Notes: generated by a model not told the origin, from the sequence alone. Shown: positions 25,675 to 34,679, counted from the first letter of the stretch. The stretch: DNA of 64,000 bases from UBA10347 sp905182135 (GCA_963925805.1 CAWUSE010000022.1:1-64000); one strand, 5' to 3'. Numbers and translations: made by a program.

Positions 25675-26004
25675 ATGGCTGGAAAGTTCGTTCTCAAGAT
25701 CTCAAGAGGCGGCAAGTTTCGCTTCAATCTTCGCGCTGGCAATGGGCAGGTCATCCTCACTAGCGAGGCTTACAAGACGAAGAAGTCGGCGCTGAATGGC
25801 ACCGTCTCGGTTGGCAAGAACTGCAACAACGAAAAGTGCATCGATCGCAAGGTTGCGAAGAACGGCAAGCCGTACTTCAACCTGAAGTCCACAAACGGTC
25901 AGGTCATTGGCAAGAGCCAGATGTATGCCTCGAACGCTTCGATGGAAAAGGGCATCCGCTCGGTGCAGAAGAACGGCGGATCCCCGGTCGACGATCAGAC
26001 CTGA
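25675..26004 (+). CDS. DUF1508 (YegP-like) small protein
   Basis: 109 residues made of two copies of a roughly 48-residue DUF1508 unit: GGKFRFNLRAGNGQVILTSE with KKSALNGTVSV, then NGKPYFNLKSTNGQVIGKSQ with MEKGIRSVQKN. The unit folds as a small beta-beta-alpha layer; its function is unknown. Basic protein. A clear GGAG ribosome site precedes ATG and a terminator follows, so the gene is monocistronic. Confidence 0.9.
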   Translation: MAGKFVLKISRGGKFRFNLRAGNGQVILTSEAYKTKKSALNGTVSVGKNCNNEKCIDRKVAKNGKPYFNLKSTNGQVIGKSQMYASNASMEKGIRSVQKNGGSPVDDQT

Positions 26005-26044
26005 TTCTCGTCTTCTCTGAAGACTCTGAAATAACGTTACTCGG

Positions 26045-26068
26045 ATGCCCCAGTTGCTGTGGGGGCAT
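26045..26068. terminator. Bidirectional terminator between DUF1508 and lysE-type genes
   Basis: ATGCCCC and GGGGCAT pair around a 10-base loop, followed by tgctgttt on the plus strand. It sits between convergent genes and could serve both. Confidence 0.6.
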
Positions 26069-26127
26069 TGCTGTTTCTAGCACGGTTGTTCGAACCTAGC
26101 CCCTTGGGGTGGGGTTCCTTAGGGCGC

Positions 26128-26721
26128 CTAGGTCAGCTGGTGAGCCATCAGTGCGAGTCCCAATGCCGCCATACCTAGACCGCCGATTTGTGACAGCCGA
26201 ATCTGGCCGCCTTCGGTGAGTTTGGCTCCGAGTGCAGACGCAGTCAGACCCAGCATTGGGTGCCAGAGGCTGGATGCGATCAGAACGCCAATGGTGAACA
26301 AGGCGAGTTGAGCGACGTCGGTGGCAAAGGGCATGGCGGCCAACATCGCTATCCATCCGCCAAGCGCTGTCGGGGTCAGGCTGGTTAGTAGGAAGAACGC
26401 TCGTGTGGGTCGGTGCATTCGATCGATCGATGTTGAGACGGTCGATGGGCGCAATGCAAGCAGCGCGCCTAGCCCGATCAGCAATCCTGCAGCGACGAGT
26501 TGGGTCGTTGAAAAAACGCGCGGAGGTAAGGCTGCGCCGGCACCCAGGATGAGTACCGATGTCAGACCAAGCATTGAGTCTGCACCGACCACCCCGACGG
26601 CGCCACGTAACGCAGGCTGGGGTCCCTTACGGGCGCCGTACTGCACGAGAGTGAGATTCACAGGGCCTGGTGCGAGCAAGCTAACAAGCCCGATACCTAT
26701 GCCGAGCAGCACGATGTTCAT
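26128..26721 (-). CDS. LysE/RhtB-type amino acid exporter
   Basis: 197 residues and about six transmembrane helices, with the family start GIGIGLVSLLAPGPVNLTLVQYG (read as LLAPGPVNLTLVQYG). LysE-type carriers export basic or other amino acids. ATG 26721 places the first helix at the N-terminus; the open frame before it is hydrophilic. It diverges from an Lrp/AsnC regulator 84 bases away, the classical layout for exporters induced by their substrate. Confidence 0.82.
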   Translation of the reverse strand: MNIVLLGIGIGLVSLLAPGPVNLTLVQYGARKGPQPALRGAVGVVGADSMLGLTSVLILGAGAALPPRVFSTTQLVAAGLLIGLGALLALRPSTVSTSIDRMHRPTRAFFLLTSLTPTALGGWIAMLAAMPFATDVAQLALFTIGVLIASSLWHPMLGLTASALGAKLTEGGQIRLSQIGGLGMAALGLALMAHQLT

Positions 26722-26790
26722 GACATAGAGCGTGCCTGAAACCGTACCGCATGTGTAACGGATATTTGTGTACATCTTGCAGCTTGGCCG

Positions 26791-26796
26791 TATATT
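26791..26796 (+). promoter_or_regulatory. -10 box TATATT of the Lrp-type gene
   Basis: TATATT ends 8 bases before ATG, in an AT-rich stretch. Two related blocks, CGGATATTTGT (26758) and CCGTATATTTT (26788), in this divergent region could be regulator sites. Confidence 0.45.
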
Positions 26797-26804
26797 TTAA
26801 TCTC

Positions 26805-27254
26805 ATGGATGCAGTTGACCGCAATATTCTCGCTATCTTGCAGGAAGACGGGAGGATTACCGCAACCGAACTGGCCCAGCGGGTTCAACTAGGCGTGTCT
26901 GCGACCGGCGAGCGGCTTCGGCAGTTACAGGCCAGCGGCGTGATCCGCCGTTTTACTGCAATTGTTGACCCCGTGGAGGTTGGGCGACCTATCGAAACCC
27001 TGGTCGATGTTCGGGTCGGGCCAAGTGGCACCAAACCCTGGCCTGAGTTTGACCAGATCATTGCGTCATTTCCTGCCGTGATCGACGCAGTCCACACGAC
27101 AGGCCGATTCGACACACAGCTACGGGTGGCAACGAAGGACGTCGCTGAACTCGACGAGTTGTTAGCCAGGATCAAGGGCGAGTTGGGCGCCGAGGAAACA
27201 AATACCCGACTCGTGCTTAGAACGATTGATGGCTTTCCTCGGGCACCGCTGTAA
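26805..27254 (+). CDS. Lrp/AsnC-family transcriptional regulator
   Basis: 149 residues: N-terminal winged helix-turn-helix (AVDRNILAILQEDGRITATE; recognition region LGVSATGERLRQLQASGVI), then the RAM ligand-binding domain (TLVDVRVGPSG, VHTTGRFDTQLRVATKD). Such proteins sense amino acids and commonly control neighbouring exporters. ATG was set at MDAVDRN, where homology begins and 8 bases after the promoter box. Predicted target: the divergent LysE-type gene. Confidence 0.88.
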   Translation: MDAVDRNILAILQEDGRITATELAQRVQLGVSATGERLRQLQASGVIRRFTAIVDPVEVGRPIETLVDVRVGPSGTKPWPEFDQIIASFPAVIDAVHTTGRFDTQLRVATKDVAELDELLARIKGELGAEETNTRLVLRTIDGFPRAPL

Positions 27255-27268
27255 ACCGGGGTCCGAAA

Positions 27269-28261
27269 CTAGGTCTGCGTGGCTTTTTCGATCTGTCTGT
27301 TCTTGTAGACGCTGAAGGCGATGGCAGCGACCATGATGACAACGATGATTGCCAACGACGCGTAGATATCGATGTGGTACCAGGGTGTAATCGACAACTT
27401 GGTGCCTACGAAGAACAGGATGCCACCGAGTGCATGTGACAGGTAGTGGAACCGTTCGCGAGCATCTGCGAGCAGGAAGTACATCGCTCGCAGGCCCATG
27501 ATGGCGAAAGCATTTGCAGCCAGGATGGTGAAGGGGTCGTTAGCGACACCAAACGAGGCGGGTACTGAATCAACGGCAAAGACCACATCGGTCGTTTCGA
27601 CCACAACCAATGCAGCAAAGAGTGGTGTTGCGGCGCGCACGCCGTTCTCGATGGTGAAGAATTTCTGGCCGTCGAACGATTCGCTCACTGGCATGAAGCG
27701 GCGCAGTAAGCCCAGCCCTGCGGTTGATGCGTCGTCACCCTCGTCTTCGGTATGTCGCATGATGCGAATGCCGGTGAAGATCAGAAATACGCCGAACCCG
27801 ATAAGGGCCCAGCTGAATCGAGTGACGATAGCCGCGCCGGCGAAGATGAAAATCGAACGCAGCAGCAACGCTCCGAAGATGCCCCAGAACAGCACGCGGT
27901 GCTGATATTTGAGCGGAATTTTCATCGAGGTAAAGAGCAGAGCCCAGACGAATACGTTGTCGATGCTGAGTGACTTTTCAGTTAGATAGACCCCGAGGTA
28001 TTCGCCGGCGGCCTGGCCGCCGAACTGCCAGACGAAGAACAATGAAAAGGTGAGGCCACAAAACACCCAGAACGCTGACTCTTTACTGGCCTCGCTGAAC
28101 GTTGGGGCGTGAGCTTCTCGGTGGCGGAAGAGATCGATGGCAAGCAAAACCAAAATGGCGACGGCGAGAACGCCCCAGTGCCACACCTGGACAGCTAGAT
28201 CCAGGAATTCTTCGCCATTATCTTCGCCGGTGAACAGGACTGATGTCAGGGCGGCAACCAT
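27269..28261 (-). CDS. TerC-family membrane protein
   Basis: 330 residues with about nine transmembrane helices. Family motifs: the acidic SLSIDNVFVWALLF, and ETTDVVFAVDSVPA, whose Asp residues lie in the membrane. TerC/Alx proteins export manganese or support metal loading of secreted proteins; the name comes from tellurite resistance. It starts 32 bases after the murJ stop on the same strand, so the two are probably one transcript. No room exists upstream for a yybP-type Mn riboswitch. Confidence 0.9.
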   Translation of the reverse strand: MVAALTSVLFTGEDNGEEFLDLAVQVWHWGVLAVAILVLLAIDLFRHREAHAPTFSEASKESAFWVFCGLTFSLFFVWQFGGQAAGEYLGVYLTEKSLSIDNVFVWALLFTSMKIPLKYQHRVLFWGIFGALLLRSIFIFAGAAIVTRFSWALIGFGVFLIFTGIRIMRHTEDEGDDASTAGLGLLRRFMPVSESFDGQKFFTIENGVRAATPLFAALVVVETTDVVFAVDSVPASFGVANDPFTILAANAFAIMGLRAMYFLLADARERFHYLSHALGGILFFVGTKLSITPWYHIDIYASLAIIVVIMVAAIAFSVYKNRQIEKATQT

Positions 28262-28293
28262 TCACTATTCCTATCGTTGCTCGCCGGAAGCCA

Positions 28294-29970
28294 CTACCTG
28301 CGTAGTGCTGACGCCCGCCGACTGAGTGCACGGGCTGTTTCGTTGCCGGAGCGATGCGCAAGAAGTACATACAACACTCCTGCTGGCCCAAGAACCAGTG
28401 GTGCGCCAACGAGTGCGGGTAAACCATCGAGCAAAGCTGCAAGGCCAGCGATGAGGGCCCCGGCTGCGGTCGCTGCAGGGAGTAGTTGGCGGAGCGTCCT
28501 CCAGATAGCAAGGTCAGCCGTGATCAACCGCAGCCGATGGCGAAGCAGCGCAAATTCGAGCCATGCAGCCACTGCACCGCCGGCAGCTAGGCCAACCGCA
28601 CCGAGTCGGTGGCTGTTTGGTTCGTTGCGAACCGACTCGCCGAGAGGAGCGAACGCGAAGTCGTCGGTCTGGCGTACGAGGCCGTTCACCACCTGGTACC
28701 GATCTGCAGGCAGCATGAACAGAAGGCCGATACCAGCAGCGACCACCAATCGAGCGAACGCGATCTTTGCCGGCCCGGCGACGTCGCCATGAGCAAAGCT
28801 GGCGGTCTGGAAGACTCGCGACAGGGCGCTAGCGACTAGGCCAAAGGAAAAGACGGCGAGCGTGAGCCAGACCACGACTGTGTCATCACTGCTGAATTGG
28901 CCGCGTTCAAAGAGTGCAGCGACCAGGCTTCGCCCTCCGAAGACGAAGGCAAGCGCCGAGAATAAGACAAAAAGAGCGACTCGGTCGATGGCTGTTCGTA
29001 CTCGAGTTGATGCGGCTGAAGCATCACCGGTTTCTCGTGAGAGCTCGGGAAGATCGGCCGCGGCGATGCTTACAGCGAACACCGAGATTGGCATGAGGTA
29101 GAGCGTCTGCGCTTTGGTTAGAACAGCAACAGCGCCCACAGCCAGAAACGAGGCCAAGGCGATGTCTGTGAACGTCCCGATAGTGACGACTCCCCGACCG
29201 GCGACGCCGGGCACAAACCGACGGACGACTTCGCGTAGTTCGCCGCCGGTGCGATCTAGCGACGGCGTTATCGGGCCAGCGATACGAAGCACGCGGGGGA
29301 GTTGGACTGCGAACTGGGCAACACCGCCGAGAAATACGCCCCAAGCGCCAGCTCGAGCGAGCGACGTCAGGTCGTCGGTCTGGGTCGTCCAGGCCAGGAT
29401 TGCGACGATGATTGCGACGTTCCAGAGCATGGGCGCCACATAACTAAGAAAGAAGTCGCGGTGTGCGTTCAAGATGCCTAAGCACCACGCAGCGAACACG
29501 ATGAACCCGATGCCGGGGGCCATTGTCTGGACGAGTTCAGCGATGAGGTCGGCCCGCTCGTCGCTCGCACCGCGAGCGAGGACACCAACGATTGGCCGGG
29601 CGGCAAACATCAAGATCAGCACGGAAATCGACACGACAGCGGCCAGCAAGCCGAACACGGCGCCGGCTAAACGGCGCGCCGCACGCGGGTCGTCGTCGAC
29701 CACTGAGCTGTAAACCGGAATGAATGATGCGGATAGGGCGCCTTCACCCAGAAGGTTTTGCAGGACCTTAGGAATCTGCAACGAAAAGGCGAAGGCCTCT
29801 GCGGCTACGGTGCTGGCCCCGAGCCATGCCGAGAGTACGACCTCGCGAAGGATGCCGGAAATGCGGCTGAGTAAGATGCCTGCCCCTACCAGGATCGCGG
29901 CGCTGCTACTGGCCGAGGCCGACGGGGTGGTCGTGGGTTCATTCCCAGCTGGAGGATTTGTATCTGCCAT
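28294..29970 (-). CDS. murJ: Lipid II flippase MurJ
   Basis: MOP-superfamily carrier that flips lipid II for peptidoglycan synthesis. 558 residues with about 14 helices; GAGILLSRISGILREVVLSAWLG (read as LLSRISGILREVVLSAWLG) and LLGEGALSASFIPVYSS are family signatures, and GAVAVLTKAQTLYLMPISVF lies mid-protein. A Ser/Thr/Pro-rich cytoplasmic N-terminus precedes helix 1. ATG 29970 was preferred; an in-frame GTG six codons earlier is possible. Unlike mycobacterial MurJ, no pseudokinase tail is present. Confidence 0.9.
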   Translation of the reverse strand: MADTNPPAGNEPTTTPSASASSSAAILVGAGILLSRISGILREVVLSAWLGASTVAAEAFAFSLQIPKVLQNLLGEGALSASFIPVYSSVVDDDPRAARRLAGAVFGLLAAVVSISVLILMFAARPIVGVLARGASDERADLIAELVQTMAPGIGFIVFAAWCLGILNAHRDFFLSYVAPMLWNVAIIVAILAWTTQTDDLTSLARAGAWGVFLGGVAQFAVQLPRVLRIAGPITPSLDRTGGELREVVRRFVPGVAGRGVVTIGTFTDIALASFLAVGAVAVLTKAQTLYLMPISVFAVSIAAADLPELSRETGDASAASTRVRTAIDRVALFVLFSALAFVFGGRSLVAALFERGQFSSDDTVVVWLTLAVFSFGLVASALSRVFQTASFAHGDVAGPAKIAFARLVVAAGIGLLFMLPADRYQVVNGLVRQTDDFAFAPLGESVRNEPNSHRLGAVGLAAGGAVAAWLEFALLRHRLRLITADLAIWRTLRQLLPAATAAGALIAGLAALLDGLPALVGAPLVLGPAGVLYVLLAHRSGNETARALSRRASALRR

Positions 29971-30159
29971 AGAGCGATGTTCCGGCACCGGCCGGAGAGG
30001 CCCAAGCGTAATTCCTGTTTAGCTGCGGTGGTGACACCCCTGGGTAGCGATACGCGTGCGACTGTTCGGAGCAGTATCGAAACGAACAAGGGACTTCTAG
30101 TGAGCAGGTGCGAAAGGCGCCATTTCAGAATCTGTCTCCCGTTCTGGTGCGGCCTTGGC

Positions 30160-30816
30160 TTAGGTCTCGCAGTAACTCTCGATGCTCCACTGACGGTCGA
30201 TGTCGAGGGTCGTCCCAACAAGCTGTGGCAACGTCGACAGTTCGATGATCAGGTGATTGTTGTCGGAGGAACGCTCTGCCCAACTGAACTCGTGCAGGCC
30301 ATCGGGCTCAGGGCTTTTCACGCAAAGGAGTGCGTAACGGCCAGCGACATAGAGGTTGGTCGTCGTCGATGCCGCAGGGGCGACCAGATGAGCTGTGGGG
30401 CCGTCTGATCCGGGGAGTCGCTCCCACTCTTCGACGTACGCGCCGCTGGGGGCGAGTTCGCGCAAGATCGAGGGGTCATCCCACGTGAGCCAGCCCTTTT
30501 CAGGAAAATTTGAGACAGCCTGTTGGGCGAAACCCGAGGGTCCGTCGTGCCAGTCCGCCGTCACATAAGGCGTGGTTAGTTCGTCGACGACCGTAATGCC
30601 GCATGAGGAATCTGTCTCGAGAGAAACTTGTGAAGGGTCGATGCGCACATCGCCCATGCCCGATGCCGTTTGCAACCAGATAACTCGAATCTGGTTCTCG
30701 AGTTCGCCGTCGGGACCGAACCGGATCCAGTTGCGCCTCCAACAGCCCAACAGCCGGGCGGGCACCGTATGCATGCCGATTGGTTTGGCGTTGTTGAGGA
30801 TGTCGAGAAGTGCCAT
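30160..30816 (-). CDS. Uncharacterised protein, possible Hri1-like beta-barrel
   Basis: 218 residues, soluble. Not firmly recognised. Visible features: LLGCWRRNWIRFGPDGE, then VIWLQTASGMGDVRIDPSQV, several Trp-centred strands, and a final DIDRQWSIESYCET. The W-L-Q-T...D-V-R-I pattern recalls Hri1/lipocalin-like barrel proteins, but this is weak. A TAGAAC box lies 7 bases before ATG. It stands alone, divergent from a 59-residue gene. Confidence 0.6.
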   Translation of the reverse strand: MALLDILNNAKPIGMHTVPARLLGCWRRNWIRFGPDGELENQIRVIWLQTASGMGDVRIDPSQVSLETDSSCGITVVDELTTPYVTADWHDGPSGFAQQAVSNFPEKGWLTWDDPSILRELAPSGAYVEEWERLPGSDGPTAHLVAPAASTTTNLYVAGRYALLCVKSPEPDGLHEFSWAERSSDNNHLIIELSTLPQLVGTTLDIDRQWSIESYCET

Positions 30817-30957
30817 GGGCGTTGTTCTAGCCCACTGCGAACTCGATGCGCCGGTTCAAGGCTCGACCATCTTCTGTGTTGTTGTCGCCCACGTGTTGAT
30901 ACGGGCCGAGGCCTCAAGACCGTTAGAACCGTTCTGACGGGCTGTCACTCATGCGAG

Positions 30958-30963
30958 TAGAAT
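30958..30963 (+). promoter_or_regulatory. -10 box TAGAAT of the 59-residue gene
   Basis: TAGAAT ends 9 bases before ATG 30973, identical in box and spacing to the rplU promoter. Confidence 0.45.
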
Positions 30964-30972
30964 GAAAGAATC

Positions 30973-31152
30973 ATGGCAGTTGAATATGACGACACGATCG
31001 AAATGCTCAAGCAGGCAACGCTACGAGTGCCCGAGGCGCTATCGGAATTAGCGCAGCGAGATCCAGAACATCTCGCCGCGTACCGAAAGCTTGTAAAAGA
31101 CGTCGCTGAGATCCGCCGCCGGGGTCTAAGCGTGGCGATGCCTAAGACCTAA
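30973..31152 (+). CDS. 59-residue helical small protein
   Basis: ATG to TAA, 59 codons. The protein begins MAVEYDDTIEMLKQATLRVP and is almost wholly predicted alpha-helical and charged, with a basic IRRRG segment near the end. No family recognised. Support comes from a -10 box with the rplU spacing and from ordered codon use. The stop overlaps the stop of a decayed minus-strand frame. Confidence 0.55.
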   Translation: MAVEYDDTIEMLKQATLRVPEALSELAQRDPEHLAAYRKLVKDVAEIRRRGLSVAMPKT

Positions 31153-31435
31153 AAGCCGAGCGCTTCGACTTCCTCAATGGTGCTCGCCTCAGCTGCATCA
31201 TCATTTTCAATAGCTGCAGAATTGTTGTCGGTCGCACCGGCGTGCTCGCTGTCTTCTGTGAGGCATCGACCTCGTCGACATGGTCACCAGACTGGCTCGA
31301 GGGGATTGGCGTCTGGATACAGGGTCTCATAGCGCCGGCGCCGAACCATCAAGCGATCACTAAAATGACGGCCGCCAGGATACCAATAACCAAGACGAAG
31401 AAACAGGACGAAGAGCTGATTAGTTTCTTCCGCCA
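31149..31435 (-). pseudogene. Decayed gene for a small single-span membrane protein
   Basis: On the minus strand one frame reads WRKKLISSS followed by a clear transmembrane helix (CFFVLVIGILAAVILVIA), is cut by TGA at 31351-31349, then continues in the same frame as WFGAGAMRPC...HVDEVDASQ. Near 31245 the protein-like reading moves to another frame and ends with ...STIEEVEALGF-stop at 31149. One internal stop plus one frameshift suggest decay, or sequence errors. No intact start is visible. Confidence 0.4.
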
Positions 31436-31624
31436 CGTCGATCAGACCTTGATGTTTATGCCCCAAATGGACGGAAGAGGATTCGGAGAAATGTAGCTGA
31501 TTTGCGTCATAAGCCTGTGTAATCCTGTGGCTGATCGCAGCGATGCCGAACCAAGTTAAAAGAGATACCCGCACGTGGGTTCGGATTCACGAGGGATGAC
31601 CGGTTACGCTCTCTTACTGCATGT
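31436..31624. other. Leader region of the MoxR gene
   Basis: No gene seen. A TACGCT box at 31605-31610 could start a transcript whose leader runs through the hairpin at 31625. Confidence 0.4.
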
Positions 31625-31649
31625 GCGGCGTCCGCTTTCGGGACGCCGC
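31625..31649 (+). terminator. Terminator-like hairpin in the MoxR leader
   Basis: GCGGCGTCC and GGACGCCGC form a 9-bp stem around gctttcg, followed by tgtttcg and, 18 bases later, by the ATG of the MoxR gene. It could end upstream transcription or act as an attenuator. Confidence 0.6.
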
Positions 31650-31667
31650 TGTTTCGTGAGGAGCTCC

Positions 31668-32546
31668 ATGAGCGAACGGTTTACAGACGTCGAGTCAGTA
31701 CGCGACGGCCTGAAGAATGTCGACTATCTGGCCGATGATGGCTTAGCTAGCGTCGTCTATTTAGCAGATCGGCTCGACAAGCCGATATTAGTCGAGGGGC
31801 CAGCTGGTACGGGTAAGACCCAGCTAGCTAAGAGTGTTGCCGAGATGATCGGCGCTCGACTGATTCGGCTGCAGTGCTACGAAGGGCTCGACGAGTCCAA
31901 GGCGCTCTACGAGTGGAACTATAAGAAGCAACTTCTTAGTATCCAGTCGAAGCAGCAGTCAGACTGGGAGAGCATCGAGGAAGATATTTTCTCTGACGAG
32001 TTCTTGCTGACCCGTCCACTTCTCGAAGCCATCACAGCCGATGATCCGGTTGTGCTCCTGATCGACGAAGTCGACCGTGTCGAAGTGGAGACCGAAGCCT
32101 TGTTGCTCGAGATCTTGAGCGACTACCAGGTTTCGATCCCTGAACTCGGAACGATCGTCGCCAAGCAGATTCCTCTGGTCTTCCTGACATCGAACAACAC
32201 GCGTGAACTAAGCGAAGCGCTCAAGCGTCGTGCGTTGTACATGTACCTGGACTACCCAGAGCTTGAACGTGAGCGCGAGATCGTCTTGACCAAGGTGCCA
32301 GACATCAGCCAGAACCTCGCTGATCAGGTCGCTCGCATTGTGCGTAGCGTTCGCCAGCTCGATCTGCGCAAGGCGCCGTCGGTGTCCGAGACGCTCGACT
32401 GGGCGCGCACCTTGGTTCTCCTCGGTGTGGAACATGTCGATGCCGAAACGGCTACCGACACGGCAAACATCCTGCTCAAGTACCGCAGTGACATCGAAAA
32501 GGCCACCAAGGAATTCGCCTCAAGCGAAGACACCTTCGACGCGTAA
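31668..32546 (+). CDS. MoxR-type AAA+ ATPase
   Basis: 292 residues. Walker A GPAGTGKT at 44-51, Walker B VVLLIDEVDR, sensor-1 TSNN, and an arginine-finger region around LKRRALYMYLDYPE. MoxR proteins act as chaperones that insert metal or cofactor, or activate partner complexes, together with VWA-domain proteins. ATG was chosen for its GAGGAG ribosome site. The VWA gene follows after 31 bases, so the pair forms one functional unit. Confidence 0.9.
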   Translation: MSERFTDVESVRDGLKNVDYLADDGLASVVYLADRLDKPILVEGPAGTGKTQLAKSVAEMIGARLIRLQCYEGLDESKALYEWNYKKQLLSIQSKQQSDWESIEEDIFSDEFLLTRPLLEAITADDPVVLLIDEVDRVEVETEALLLEILSDYQVSIPELGTIVAKQIPLVFLTSNNTRELSEALKRRALYMYLDYPELEREREIVLTKVPDISQNLADQVARIVRSVRQLDLRKAPSVSETLDWARTLVLLGVEHVDAETATDTANILLKYRSDIEKATKEFASSEDTFDA

Positions 32547-32577
32547 CGCCCCCACGCCTAAGCACTGAGGATTCTCG

Positions 32578-34062
32578 ATGACGACTGAACTGTTTGCCGC
32601 TGAAGTAATGGCTGACCCCCTGCTCGACCTGATGGGTGGATTTATTCAACAGCTTCGCGATGCCGGCTTGCCAGTCAGTCTCACCGAGAACCTCGATGCA
32701 ATGGAGGCGGTGCAGGCGATTCCGATCGAGGATCGCCTTACGTTTAAGTACGCTCTCGGCGCAACGCTGGTTAAGAACCATCAGCATTGGCCAGCGTTTG
32801 AGACCGTCTTCGATGTGTACTTCTCGCTTCGTGGGCCCGAGTACTCGCTGAGCAACGACGATGACGATGCCTCCGGCGAGGGCGAAGGTGACGACGGCCA
32901 AGAAAATGATCAGGCCGAAGGAAGCGGCTCTGAAGCCGGTGGGGGTGGCGGCGACGCCATGTCCAATGAGGACCTTGCCGAGATGCTGTACCAGGCACTC
33001 ATGCGCGAGGATCAGAACTTACAGCGGGCCGTAGCTCGCACTTCGGTCCAACGGTTCGCTGGCATGGAACCAGGCCGCCCCGTCGGTGGCACATATTACT
33101 TGTATCGCACGCTGCGGAATCTCGACCTCGACGGTGTGCTTGAGCGGATGCTCGAACAAGATCGGGCGAACAACGAAGGCCGTAGCGGTCTCGATGACCG
33201 CCTGGCCAAGGACGAGTACGAGAGCCGCATCGAGAAGCTGAAGACAGAGATCGAAGCCGAAATTCGTCGTCGCCTTGTTGCCGATCGTGGAGTCGAGGCC
33301 ATGGCCAAGACCTTGCGCAAGCCACTGCCCGAAGACTTGGACTTCATGCACGCGACACGTGACGAGATGGAGACGCTGCGCAAGGCCATTGCTCCACTTA
33401 CTCGCAAGCTCGCTATCCGGCTGGCTCGAAAGCGCCGTCACCGCAACAAGGGTGGACTTGACTTCCGAACCACGATCCGCAAATCGCTGAGTTATGGCGG
33501 CGTTCCAGCCGAGCCTCGGTTCAAGCACCCGCGGCCGTCGAAACCGGAGATCGTAATCCTTGCCGATATCAGCGGCTCGGTAGCGGCATTCGCACGGTTC
33601 ACGCTCCATCTGGTCTACGCCATGAGTGGCCAATTCTCAAAGGTGCGAGCCTTTGTGTTCATCGACGGTCTCGACGAAGTCACACGCTTCTTCGACGGCC
33701 ACGACGACATCACGGCATCAGTACATCGGGTTAACACCGAAGCCGACGTCGTCTGGGTCGATGGACACAGCGACTATGGCCATGCGTTCGAAGTGTTTGA
33801 GAAGCAGTACATGAACGCTATTACCCCAAAGACCACCGTCATGATTCTGGGCGACGCCCGCAACAACTATCACGCTGCGCAGGCCTGGATCATTCAAGAA
33901 ATGAAGCGCAACGCCAAGCAAGTCTTCTGGCTGAACCCGGAACCTGGGAGCTACTGGGACACTGGTGATTCCATTGTCAGCGAATACGCACAATACTGTG
34001 ACGGTCTATTCGAGGTACGAAACCTGCGTCAACTGGAAACCTTCATCGAAGCCGTCCTCTGA
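32578..34062 (+). CDS. VWA-domain (CoxE-like) partner of the MoxR ATPase
   Basis: 494 residues. N-terminal helical region, an acidic/Gly-rich linker (DDDDASGEGEGDDGQ and on to about 128), a helical middle rich in Arg/Lys (RKRRHRNKGG), and a C-terminal VWA domain whose MIDAS begins DISGS (ILADISGSVAAFARF). GAGGA ribosome site precedes ATG. The MoxR/VWA pair is widespread; the client is not encoded nearby. Confidence 0.87.
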   Translation: MTTELFAAEVMADPLLDLMGGFIQQLRDAGLPVSLTENLDAMEAVQAIPIEDRLTFKYALGATLVKNHQHWPAFETVFDVYFSLRGPEYSLSNDDDDASGEGEGDDGQENDQAEGSGSEAGGGGGDAMSNEDLAEMLYQALMREDQNLQRAVARTSVQRFAGMEPGRPVGGTYYLYRTLRNLDLDGVLERMLEQDRANNEGRSGLDDRLAKDEYESRIEKLKTEIEAEIRRRLVADRGVEAMAKTLRKPLPEDLDFMHATRDEMETLRKAIAPLTRKLAIRLARKRRHRNKGGLDFRTTIRKSLSYGGVPAEPRFKHPRPSKPEIVILADISGSVAAFARFTLHLVYAMSGQFSKVRAFVFIDGLDEVTRFFDGHDDITASVHRVNTEADVVWVDGHSDYGHAFEVFEKQYMNAITPKTTVMILGDARNNYHAAQAWIIQEMKRNAKQVFWLNPEPGSYWDTGDSIVSEYAQYCDGLFEVRNLRQLETFIEAVL

Positions 34063-34173
34063 TGACTTATCTGATCCCGAGTCAGATCTGAGTTTCATCG
34101 ACTATTTTGTGGGCTTGGGGTGCGTAATGCCTCTGGTCTGTAACCCAACCGCGTCGGGCTACAACGTGAGCGG

Positions 34174-34626
34174 TTAGATCCTGAGGAAGTGAGCACCGGG
34201 GCCTTGTTCGGCGGCAACGTCGTCGGGGTTGAAGACAGAGCAGCTATCCAGCGACTGGCAACCGCAACCAATGCATCCGGCCAGGCGGTCACGGATGCCT
34301 ACAAGGGTGGCGATTTGTTCGTCGAGGCGCGGTCGCCATGCCTCGGCTAGCCGGCGCCACTCGTCTTGGGTCGGGGCTCGGTCCACGGGCAGAGCGCCAA
34401 GGCTTTCCTGGATTTCAGCAAGCGGCAAACCAACCTGTTGGGCCGCACGAATAAATGACACTCGTCGTAGTACGTCGCGGGCATACCGCCGCTGGCCGCC
34501 GACAGTTCGGAGCGACCATATCAGGCCCCTTTCCTCGTAAAAACGTAGCGCTGAGGTCGCTAATCCAAGCCGCTGGGCAGCCTGACCAATCGTGAGGTGG
34601 TCATCGAGGTCGGTCATTGAATCCAT
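34174..34626 (-). CDS. soxR: Redox-sensing MerR-family regulator SoxR
   Basis: 150 residues: MerR helix-turn-helix (LTIGQAAQRLGLATSALRFYEERGL), a dimerisation helix, and the [2Fe-2S] cluster motif Cys118-x2-Cys121-x-Cys123-x5-Cys129 (CIGCGCQSLDSC). SoxR is activated by oxidation of the cluster by redox-active compounds and then unwinds promoters with overlong spacers. An in-frame ATG three codons in is an alternative start. Its divergent neighbour has such a promoter. Confidence 0.94.
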   Translation of the reverse strand: MDSMTDLDDHLTIGQAAQRLGLATSALRFYEERGLIWSLRTVGGQRRYARDVLRRVSFIRAAQQVGLPLAEIQESLGALPVDRAPTQDEWRRLAEAWRPRLDEQIATLVGIRDRLAGCIGCGCQSLDSCSVFNPDDVAAEQGPGAHFLRI

Positions 34627-34641
34627 CCGTGCTGCTGGCGC

Positions 34642-34672
34642 TTGACTTAAACCCTACTTGAGGTTCTATGGT
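34642..34672 (+). promoter_or_regulatory. SoxR-type promoter of the lumazine synthase gene
   Basis: TTGACT and TATGGT are separated by 19 bp, the stretched spacing of MerR/SoxR-controlled promoters. The spacer holds ACTTGAGG (34656-34663), an exact half of the enterobacterial SoxR dyad; the other half is poorly conserved (about 4 of 8). The -10 ends 7 bases before ATG 34680. Confidence 0.72.
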
Positions 34673-34679
34673 CTCTTGC

